A stretch of DNA of 64,000 nt from positions 101,499 to 165,498 of the forward strand of contig CANSRU010000004.1 of assembly GCA_947649495.1 (NCBI GenBank), in the 5' to 3' direction. The DNA is from an uncultured Porphyromonadaceae bacterium (GTDB lineage: Bacteria > Bacteroidota > Bacteroidia > Bacteroidales > Muribaculaceae). The translations under genes and the position numbers were made by a program. The notes beneath the pieces are model-generated. The model worked only from the letters and a program-made list of their open reading frames with translations. It was not told the DNA's origin and did not search any database. Positions 57,787-64,000 of the stretch are shown here, one piece after another; the first letter of the stretch is position 1; each line of letters begins with the position of its first letter.

Positions 57787-58845
57787 TCATCTGAATTTAT
57801 TGCAGCAGCTACCGGCCGACACGTTGCAGCGCCTGTAGCTGCAATATCCGTCATCGTAGGTCACGCAGTTGGCGCAGCATCGGGAATTTCCCGATGTGAT
57901 GGCTCTCAGCACTATATAGCCTATTATCACCACTATGGTGAGTGTGAGGAAGTGCAACAGCGCTATTATGGTGGCTATGGAGCCCAATGTGTACAGCACA
58001 ATGGTGAATATGAGATTCAGCCATCCGCCTCCATCCTTGATGTTGTAGTAGACAAACATAATCAGCTGTATGGTCTGCACTCCGATAATGGCCAGCGCCA
58101 CATAGTTCACGTAGGCCTTGAAGAATATTGCTGTCACAATCAAGGCGATTATGCCGGCTATCCACCCGTAGTAGCCTACCGAGATATTGCTGTTGCGGCA
58201 GCCGAGGTAGTTGGAAGCATGTATTAGTGACATGAAGGCCATTATCTGTCCGTAGAGCAGTATGCCGAACAGGATGTAGTCCACCACAGTCATCAGCCAC
58301 CCTACTTGGCTCGGCATGCAGAACCATATCTTGCTGCCGTCGAAGGCAAGGAAATAGACAATTTCGCTAAGCGAAAGCGCGAGAAACACTATGGACGTAA
58401 TATAGAACAGCCATTTAGTGTATTTGTACCGGTCGCCTTCCTGCGATGCGATCTGCACCACGGTCACTATTGCGGCGAGAGCCACCATTATGTAGAACCA
58501 TAGCGGGCTGTCGGTTTTCGGTATGTTGAAGTCGTCCCAGAAATACCGTGTGGCGGTTTTGTTGGCTTTGGGAACTTCAGGTTGGGCCACAGGTCCCTGC
58601 ATATATTTCATGGACACATATCCGTTCCGGCCGTTCAATGACATTTTGCCCCAGCCTGATTCGATATGTTCGATTTCTACAGTAGTGCCACGGTGCAGCG
58701 CCCCTACCACGGCCGATGATTTCGATGGCTTTGAGCGTACATTCAGCACCTTGGCATTGACTGTATAGGTGCCTTGTGCCGACACAATCAATGCGGTGAG
58801 GATTAATGTCAGGAACAGTACGGTGCGTTGCATAATGTGTGTCAT
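57787..58845 (-). CDS. SH3-domain multi-pass membrane protein with Cys-rich tail
   Basis: About 352 residues with an unusual architecture. A signal peptide (MQRTVLFLTLILTALIVSAQ) and a bacterial SH3 domain (about 25-85; VLNVRSKPSKSSAVVGAL and GYVSMKYMQG) precede six or seven membrane helices (from PLWFYIMVALAAIVTVVQIA onward). The last 35 residues carry seven Cys (CCANC, YCSYRRC, SCC). I chose the ATG at 58845 over the longer frame because a -7 box (TACATTTG, 58883-58876) lies between. SH3 domains of this type bind cell-wall peptides outside; the helices resemble a small transporter or sensor. I do not recognise the membrane family. Confidence 0.7.
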   Translation of the reverse strand: MTHIMQRTVLFLTLILTALIVSAQGTYTVNAKVLNVRSKPSKSSAVVGALHRGTTVEIEHIESGWGKMSLNGRNGYVSMKYMQGPVAQPEVPKANKTATRYFWDDFNIPKTDSPLWFYIMVALAAIVTVVQIASQEGDRYKYTKWLFYITSIVFLALSLSEIVYFLAFDGSKIWFCMPSQVGWLMTVVDYILFGILLYGQIMAFMSLIHASNYLGCRNSNISVGYYGWIAGIIALIVTAIFFKAYVNYVALAIIGVQTIQLIMFVYYNIKDGGGWLNLIFTIVLYTLGSIATIIALLHFLTLTIVVIIGYIVLRAITSGNSRCCANCVTYDDGYCSYRRCNVSAGSCCNKFR

Positions 58846-58923
58846 GGTATGTCTGCTTTGATTGGTTGCCTGATGCAAATGTAATAAATATCCTGATAAT
58901 ATGTGTGTTGTAGTATAAAATAA

Positions 58924-58953
58924 GGGGACGCTTCCTTTTGCGGAAACGTCCCC
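58924..58953 (-). terminator. Terminator of fabD
   Basis: GGGGACG-TTTCC pairs with GGAA-GCGTCCCC (58924-58935 with 58942-58953), then TTATTTTA on the minus strand. It begins 33 bases after the fabD stop. Confidence 0.75.
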
Positions 58954-58986
58954 TCGGTATATAATATAATGTGTATGTCGGTTGAC

Positions 58987-59865
58987 TTACTGACGGCCTG
59001 ATGTGGCTACGGCGCGGTCTATCTTGGCCACGAGACCCTGAAGCACTTTGCCCGGACCGAGTTCCACGAATTCTGTGGCTCCGTCGGCAATCATGTTCTT
59101 TACGGTCTGTGTCCAGCGCACGGGTGCTGTGAGCTGAGCCACGAGGTTGGCTTTGATTTCAGCCGGGTCGGTGTGGGGCAGGGCATCCACGTTCTGGTAA
59201 ACGGGACATACCGGAGCCGACACCTGGGTGCGCTCTATGGCTTCAGCGAGTTCGGCACGGGCGGGTTCCATGCAGGGAGAGTGGAAAGCGCCACCCACCT
59301 TGAGTTTGAGAGCGCGCTTGGCACCGGCGGCAAGAAGTTGCTCGCAGGCAGCGTCGATGGCCTCAACCTCACCTGATATCACAATCTGTCCGGGGCAGTT
59401 GTAGTTGGCACATACCACTACTCCGTCAATGCCTGAGCATATCTCCTCCACCTTCTCGTCGGGGAGTGCGAGCACGGCAGCCATTGTCGAGGGCTTGAGC
59501 TCGCATGCTTTCTGCATGGCCTGTGCGCGGGCTGACACGAGGCGGAGACCGTCTTCAAATGTCAGGGCACCTGCGGCAACGAGAGCCGAAAATTCGCCGA
59601 GCGAGTGACCGGCCACCATGTCGGGGTTGAACTCCTCGCCCATGGTCTTGGCGAGAATCACTGAGTGGAGGAATATGGCGGGCTGAGTCACTTTGGTCTG
59701 TTTGAGCTCGTCGTCAGTTCCTGCAAACATTATGTCGGTGATGCGGAAACCCAATATTTCGTTGGCTTTTTCAAACATTTCGCGGGCCACTTCATTGTTG
59801 TCGTAGAGGTCTTTGCCCATTCCTACAAACTGTGCGCCCTGTCCGGGAAATACGAATGCTTTCAT
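58987..59865 (-). CDS. fabD: Malonyl-CoA-acyl carrier protein transacylase
   Basis: Loads malonate onto ACP for fatty-acid synthesis. Nucleophile Ser in GHSLGEFSALVAAG (about 90), catalytic His in GGAFHSPCMEPA (about 200), and an N-terminal FPGQGAQFVGMGKDLY. 292 residues. A -7 box at 59912-59905 is shared back to back with the tat promoter. Confidence 0.94.
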   Translation of the reverse strand: MKAFVFPGQGAQFVGMGKDLYDNNEVAREMFEKANEILGFRITDIMFAGTDDELKQTKVTQPAIFLHSVILAKTMGEEFNPDMVAGHSLGEFSALVAAGALTFEDGLRLVSARAQAMQKACELKPSTMAAVLALPDEKVEEICSGIDGVVVCANYNCPGQIVISGEVEAIDAACEQLLAAGAKRALKLKVGGAFHSPCMEPARAELAEAIERTQVSAPVCPVYQNVDALPHTDPAEIKANLVAQLTAPVRWTQTVKNMIADGATEFVELGPGKVLQGLVAKIDRAVATSGRQ

Positions 59866-59904
59866 GTTGGTTTATTGATAGTGAAATGATTCTGAATTTG
59901 GGTG

Positions 59905-59932
59905 CAAAGGTAAGATTTTTTTGTTAACTTTG
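59905..59932. promoter_or_regulatory. Divergent -7 boxes of fabD and tatA
   Basis: Minus TACCTTTG (59912-59905) and plus TAACTTTG (59925-59932) are separated by 12 bases, the same arrangement as at 52618. No -33 TTTG at the canonical distance was found. Confidence 0.55.
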
Positions 59933-59979
59933 CCACTGACAGATGTATTTAACTGAATATTGACGCAATAAATCGTAGA

Positions 59980-60234
59980 ATGAATATATTTAATTTGATT
60001 CCGGCCATATTCGGTATCGGCAGTGGCGAGATAGTGGTGATAGTGCTTGTGGTGCTTCTGCTGTTCGGTGGCAAAAAAATTCCTGAACTGATGCGCGGTA
60101 TAGGCAAAGGCGTGCGCAGTTTCAAGCAGGGGCTCAACGATGTGACCGATGAGATAGACAAGGCCGGCGATTCCTCATCATCAGGCGAGGCTGATAAAAG
60201 TAAAAACTCTCGCGTTGATGGAAGGGAGCGGTAG
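59980..60234 (+). CDS. tatA: Sec-independent translocase TatA/E
   Basis: 84-residue pore-forming subunit: an N-terminal membrane helix ([21 protein letters not shown]...) with the [21 protein letters not shown] motif, an amphipathic helix and a charged tail. It overlaps tatC by 17 bases. No tatB is seen, as in other compact Bacteroidota systems. Confidence 0.93.
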   Translation: MNIFNLIPAIFGIGSGEIVVIVLVVLLLFGGKKIPELMRGIGKGVRSFKQGLNDVTDEIDKAGDSSSSGEADKSKNSRVDGRER

Positions 60235-61027
60235 CGGGGCTGACGCGACCGGGTCTATGGGATTCTGGGCGCATGTCGATGAACTGCGGGCCACGATAGT
60301 GCGCTGTGTAGTGGTTGTGGCCTTGCTCGCTGTCGCCGTGTTTGCGTTCGCTCCATGGATTTTCGACAATATAATTCTGGCTCCCTGTAGCGGTGATTTT
60401 GTGCTGTACCGTTGGCTCGGCGGCGTGTCAGGCAGCCTGCCATGGGGTGCGGACGGTGATGCCGGGGCGGCCGGCTATGCCGTTAGTCTGGTCAATATCA
60501 ATCTCGCATCGCAATTCTTCATTCACGTGTCGCTCTCGCTGTGGCTTGCTGTGATTCTCTCCGTGCCGTGGATTCTTTATCAGCTGTGGCTGTTTGTGAT
60601 GCCTGGGCTTTATGCCGCTGAACGCTCCGGAGTGCGGTCGGCATTCTTGGCAGGATGTGTCATGTTCTATATCGGCCTGGCTGCCGGCTATTTCGTGGTG
60701 TTTCCTGTCACGTTGCGTTTCCTCGCCGAGTATCAGCTCAGTGCCTCTATACCTAATCACATCACACTCGATTCGTATATGGACAACTTTGTGTGCCTGA
60801 ATCTTGTGATGGGGCTTCTGTTCGAGCTTCCTATGCTTACGTGGCTTTCGGGGCGGCTCGGCCTGATTTCCCGCCGGCAGCTCGTCAAATACCGCCGGCA
60901 TGCCGTGGTGGCATTGCTGGTAGTGGCGGCTGTGATTACCCCTACGGGCGATCCTTTCACTTTGTTCATAGTGTTTCTTCCGCTTTATCTTTTGTGGGAA
61001 ACGGGCATTCTTTTTGTCCGCTGTTAG
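60218..61027 (+). CDS. tatC: Sec-independent translocase TatC
   Basis: Polytopic receptor for twin-arginine signals. Six membrane helices, with the conserved [14 protein letters not shown] near the N-terminus, a Glu in the first loops and [14 protein letters not shown] in the middle. ATG at 60218 chosen (TTG one codon earlier is less likely). 269 residues. It overlaps tatA by 17 bases. Confidence 0.92.
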   Translation: MEGSGSGADATGSMGFWAHVDELRATIVRCVVVVALLAVAVFAFAPWIFDNIILAPCSGDFVLYRWLGGVSGSLPWGADGDAGAAGYAVSLVNINLASQFFIHVSLSLWLAVILSVPWILYQLWLFVMPGLYAAERSGVRSAFLAGCVMFYIGLAAGYFVVFPVTLRFLAEYQLSASIPNHITLDSYMDNFVCLNLVMGLLFELPMLTWLSGRLGLISRRQLVKYRRHAVVALLVVAAVITPTGDPFTLFIVFLPLYLLWETGILFVRC

Positions 61028-61127
61028 CCTGATTCCGAACCATCTGCGGGCAGGGATGTTTCTATAGATGGAAGCACCCGCGCGCTGTCTGGCGGGGGTG
61101 CGGTTGACACTCTAAACTTATGTTACT

Positions 61128-61421
61128 ATGAATTACAATGAAGCCATAAATTCAAGCGAGGTGGTGCTCGTGGAGTTTTTTGCGACATGGTGTCCCCATT
61201 GCCGTAAAATGATGCCGGTGGTGGAGCAGTTGAAGGAGTTGCTCGATGGAAGTGTGCCTGTGTTCCAGCTCGATATAGACCGCAACGATTCTGCGGCATC
61301 GGAAGCCGGTGTGGAGTCGGTGCCTACATTTATCATCTACAAGGCCGGCCGCGAAATGTGGCGTGGCAGTGGTGAGATGGATGGAGAGGTGCTGCTCGCC
61401 AAGGTTGAATCGTTCAGGTAG
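61128..61421 (+). CDS. Thioredoxin-family protein
   Basis: 97-residue thioredoxin fold with the active site WCPHC (Cys22 and Cys25), differing from the classic CGPC. The cis-Pro is in SVPTFIIY. Cytoplasmic, no signal peptide. It is 9 bases before the VKOR gene, which suggests a shared disulfide or redox role. Confidence 0.88.
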   Translation: MNYNEAINSSEVVLVEFFATWCPHCRKMMPVVEQLKELLDGSVPVFQLDIDRNDSAASEAGVESVPTFIIYKAGREMWRGSGEMDGEVLLAKVESFR

Positions 61422-61430
61422 CGCATTGTC

Positions 61431-62450
61431 ATGGCTCGATATAAGGATAGCAGGCCGACATTGTTTTCCGACTATCTGTCGGAACTGGGAGTGCCGCATA
61501 CACAGCGGTATTCCGACACCCGGTATTGCTCCATGCCTTTCAAGAGCCTGTTCGGATTGAAAAAACTGCTCGGTGAGTATGGGGTGGACAGCGATGGTTA
61601 CCGTCTGGCCGATAAATCGGAACTGACTAAAATCACACCTCCGTTTCTGGCCGGCACACCGGGTGGATTCGTAATTGTAAGCGGCATTACATCCGACGGC
61701 TCGGTGGAATATATCACGGAGGGCGTAGGCGAGTCAATGCCGTTGGCCGATTTCATGGCCTCGTGGGATGGAACGGTGTTCCAGGCCTATCCCGCAATCA
61801 GCTCAGCTGAGCCTGACTATAAGCTGCATGCCCGCGAAGAGTTTTTTGAGCGTTCCAAAAAGTGGGTTCTTCTCGGGTGTGTGCTGTTTCTGTTATGCTA
61901 TCTTTTTGTGTCGGGTGGTCTTTACGGTCAGTGGTCCACAGTGATGCTTACCCTGTTTGACATGGTGGGACTTTACCTTACCTACATGCTGGTACAGAAG
62001 TCGCTCAAGATAGAGAACCGGTCGGCCGACCGCATGTGCGGAGTGCTTCAAGCCGGCGGATGCGACAGTATTCTCGAAACCAAGGCATCGAAATTTTTCG
62101 GCCTGTTCGGGTGGAGCGAAGTTGGTTTCGCCTATTTTTCAGTAAGTCTTGCCGCGTTGCTCATGTTTCCGCAATGGACTTGTTATCTCGCACTTTGCAA
62201 TGCTTGCTGCCTGCCGTTTACCATCTGGAGTATATGGTATCAGAAATTCCGTGCCGGTGTGTGGTGCACTCTATGCGTGTGCGTTCAGTGCACATTGTGG
62301 CTTCTGTTTTTCTGCTATTTCTTTGGCGGTTGGTTCAAAGGTGTCTTTCCGTTGCGCATGCCGCTTTTTGTGCTCGGCGCCACGTATATGGCTGTGTTGC
62401 TCGCACTGAACCGAATAATGCCTTATTTCGACAGATCAGAATCTGAATGA
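61431..62450 (+). CDS. VKOR-type protein with N-terminal C39-like domain
   Basis: A 339-residue membrane protein. The N-terminal 130 residues resemble a C39 peptidase-like domain, but the usual catalytic His motif is replaced by GGFVIVSGI, so it is probably inactive. The C-terminal part has about five helices with the VKOR redox Cys pair in WCTLCVCVQC and a Cys-rich loop (CNACC). There is no fused DsbA domain. In bacteria such VKORs reoxidise disulfide-forming proteins or quinones; a link to the neighbouring thioredoxin is inference. Confidence 0.78.
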   Translation: MARYKDSRPTLFSDYLSELGVPHTQRYSDTRYCSMPFKSLFGLKKLLGEYGVDSDGYRLADKSELTKITPPFLAGTPGGFVIVSGITSDGSVEYITEGVGESMPLADFMASWDGTVFQAYPAISSAEPDYKLHAREEFFERSKKWVLLGCVLFLLCYLFVSGGLYGQWSTVMLTLFDMVGLYLTYMLVQKSLKIENRSADRMCGVLQAGGCDSILETKASKFFGLFGWSEVGFAYFSVSLAALLMFPQWTCYLALCNACCLPFTIWSIWYQKFRAGVWCTLCVCVQCTLWLLFFCYFFGGWFKGVFPLRMPLFVLGATYMAVLLALNRIMPYFDRSESE

Positions 62451-62452
62451 TT

Positions 62453-62605
62453 ATGAAACGTACTGTACCCATACATATCTCACGTCCGCAGTTGAAGCAT
62501 GCCGACATCTTGAGCGCCATGCAGCTCAACGGTCTGCGCTTCGGCAACAAGCACACCATTCTCACCCCGGGGCGTCTGCGTTCCGCCTCCGTCTCCGCGA
62601 AATAG
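62453..62605 (+). CDS. 50-residue small basic ORF downstream of VKOR
   Basis: The ATG lies 2 bases after the VKOR stop. The predicted peptide starts MKRTVPIHISRP and contains NGLRFGNKHTILTPGRLRSA; it is basic, polar and has no membrane segment. Its codon choice matches the flanking genes and its start is immediately after VKOR, which argues for a real coupled gene, but I recognise no family. Confidence 0.4.
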   Translation: MKRTVPIHISRPQLKHADILSAMQLNGLRFGNKHTILTPGRLRSASVSAK

Positions 62606-62737
62606 ATTCACGGCCACTTCGTGTGTACGTTTTTCGGGCTGTTGCGTATTATCTTGCTGAAAAAAAGGATAATGTGCAGATATGTCAGATTCTTGACGTA
62701 TTTTTGTGTTTCCACCAGTTAATTAGTGACCTATCCT

Positions 62738-63634
62738 ATGGAAATATCAAGAGTTTCTATGACAGTGGCATTTACTATAATGTTGCTAAGTGGTTGTTCC
62801 AAATCATATAAGAATGTTGTGTCGTATACAGAGATTGGCTATCCGGAGCAAAAGCATAAGGAAGAAAACTTTGCTTCTGATGAAGAAGGCGCGGTGCAAG
62901 AACCGGCATGGACTTATTTTGAAAGGTTGTCCTATCTGTTTGGTGCAGACTCGACTTGCGTAGGAATGACAGATGACATGAATTTTCCGGAATGGTATTC
63001 AGGCTGTTTTGTGAATGACAGAAACAGATTGACCATAAATGTAATCGGCGATACTGTCGAAATTCGTGATGTTCTCACTCAACAGCTCGGAGGAAATGAA
63101 TTTGATTTGGGTGTGGGGGTGTGTTCAATCAAAGAGCAAATTAATACAAGACGACTCTTAAGAGAGGCAATTGCACAAAAATACAATGGAGATTTTACCT
63201 CAGAAACAAAACCTGACGGGACAATCGATATATGCCTTCAAGGCAGCAATGACTCGATTATTCCCAATTTTAAGAGGGATGTTTTCGATGCACCTATACT
63301 GCGATTCACACTTGCTGATACGATTGGGCTAATACCAATGTCTGATTATGATGAAAGGCATAGCAAACGGTATCCTGCTTTTCATTTTGACAATGGCGAT
63401 GATTATTTAGTAGAAGGAATGTACCGTATAGTTGATGAACGAGGGCGGATTGGATATGCCGATGAGAATGGGAATACCGTTATTGCTCCACGTTTCAAAT
63501 GTGCATTTCCTTTTGAGAATGGTAAAGCGAGAGTATCAGATTCCGGCGAAAAAAGACGTTATGATGCAGAACATTGGTACTGGGAGAGTGACGGTTGGTA
63601 TTATATAGATAAGACCGGTCGGAAAATAGACTGA
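62738..63634 (+). CDS. WG-repeat lipoprotein
   Basis: About 298 residues with a lipoprotein signal (AFTIMLLSGC, Cys20 from the ATG at 62738; 62759 is an alternative). The last 70 residues contain a WG repeat pair (DERGRIGYADENGNTVIAPRF and YYIDKTGRKID). The middle is polar and lacks a known domain. It is clearly AT-richer than the rest of the window. The function is unknown. It lies beside a decayed KilA-N gene, so this end may be a mobile or accessory edge. Confidence 0.7.
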   Translation: MEISRVSMTVAFTIMLLSGCSKSYKNVVSYTEIGYPEQKHKEENFASDEEGAVQEPAWTYFERLSYLFGADSTCVGMTDDMNFPEWYSGCFVNDRNRLTINVIGDTVEIRDVLTQQLGGNEFDLGVGVCSIKEQINTRRLLREAIAQKYNGDFTSETKPDGTIDICLQGSNDSIIPNFKRDVFDAPILRFTLADTIGLIPMSDYDERHSKRYPAFHFDNGDDYLVEGMYRIVDERGRIGYADENGNTVIAPRFKCAFPFENGKARVSDSGEKRRYDAEHWYWESDGWYYIDKTGRKID

Positions 63635-63635
63635 A

Positions 63636-63958
63636 CATATCATCGCGTCACACCTTATATTCCGTCGGCTAAGCCTCAAATATACCATTGAGTTCCTTGG
63701 CACATGGGAGATGCTATATAATCTGGATTTTAATTGTGGCGAATTCGCCACAATTAAAATCCAGCCGGAAGCAATAACTTCGCCCTCTCCACAAAGGTAT
63801 GGATTGAACGTACAAACGCTAAAGGCATAATTACCAGTTCATCGAGCAAGGATTGCCACAATCAGAGCGACTAATAAAACTCAACCAAATCGCCATCCAT
63901 CAGATGAACGTGTTGGAATGTGGCGATAACGACCGGAAATTATTGATACGGGCATAAA
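63636..63958 (+). pseudogene. KilA-N domain protein relic
   Basis: Reading the plus strand in changing frames recovers family sequence in order: KYTIEFLGTWEMLYN (63678-63722) continuing to CGEFATIK; then, after a one-base shift near 63757, NPAGSNNFALSTKVWIERT and NAKGI; then, in another frame, YQFIEQGLPQSERLIKLN and AIHQMNVLE to a stop at 63958. These match the KilA-N protein family common in Bacteroides, but the central part (the long middle with the GRYGGTYAH region) is missing, so it has both a frameshift and an internal deletion. It is not functional. Confidence 0.7.
63723..63764. repeat. Perfect 42-base palindrome inside the KilA-N relic
   Basis: Both arms run from CTGGATTTTAATTGTGGC to its exact reverse complement around the centre GAATTC, with all 18 outer pairs matching. 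It has no loop beyond the central six bases and no T-run. It sits exactly at the frameshift of the KilA-N relic. Confidence 0.85.
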
Positions 63959-64000
63959 AACGAAGCGAGCAACGGTGTGAATGTCGGTCGGCGGCTTAAT

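Noticed and set aside
61074..61101. GC-rich hairpin between tatC and the thioredoxin gene
   Set aside because: GCACCCGC can pair with GCGGGGGTGC, but there is no T-run and the arms are not exact, so the role is unclear.

Overview
The window (about 55 percent GC) looks like a Bacteroidota chromosome, order Bacteroidales, most likely Muribaculaceae-like. The evidence is GldH, type IX-style C-terminal sorting domains, a BioG-BioC fusion, the PSP1/RNase Y cluster, NfnAB, a DUF4838 hydrolase, a KilA-N relic, and many promoters with the Bacteroidota -7 box TAnnTTTG (often extended to TTTGCA) rather than a classic -10/-35. Family assignments rest on reading motifs and order by eye; no search was run.

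Layout. 1-12.5 kb is a long minus-strand block: a secreted protein cut by the window edge, then (read from the upstream end) bioA-bioF-bioGC, a coiled-coil protein with zapA, a candidate 6S-like RNA, and the run rny-PSP1-gldH-HAD-M24 peptidase-cca-queD-queE. 12.7-13.1 kb holds two identical tRNA-Gly genes and a tRNA-Leu with promoter and terminator, followed by a class II Fic protein. 14.5-18.3 kb encodes a gingipain-like C25 protease and a leucine-rich-repeat protein, both apparently type IX cargo. Next come a PfkB sugar kinase and tag glycosylase sharing a palindromic promoter, a large GH2 beta-galactosidase, and the operon of a 57-residue membrane protein with dxs-trkA-trkH.

29-38 kb: typA and a secreted DUF4838 hydrolase (divergent), tRNA-His, and the tightly packed run panC-panD-ffh-folD-capA. 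38-44 kb: HtrA protease, NlpC/P60 lipoprotein with tcdA, an ECF sigma factor, an untracked 55-residue small gene, and rpsF-rpsR-rplI. 44-50 kb: cardiolipin synthase, the NfnAB bifurcating transhydrogenase, a C1 peptidase and an outer-membrane barrel. 50-60 kb: a GT2 glycosyltransferase with mtaB, long-chain acyl-CoA synthetase, a small repeat lipoprotein, SulP, rsgA, an SH3/multi-pass membrane protein and fabD. 60-64 kb: tatA-tatC, a thioredoxin, a VKOR-type protein with a 50-residue downstream ORF, then an AT-richer edge with a WG-repeat lipoprotein and a decayed KilA-N gene.

The content is mostly core metabolism and envelope biology; there is no CRISPR array, insertion sequence or recognisable defence island. 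The most unusual items are the KilA-N relic carrying a perfect 42-bp palindrome at its frameshift, the recurrent palindromic bidirectional promoters, the small gene translationally coupled to dxs, the SH3/multi-TM/Cys-tail protein, the VKOR fused to an apparently dead C39-like domain, and the candidate structured RNA between zapA and rny.
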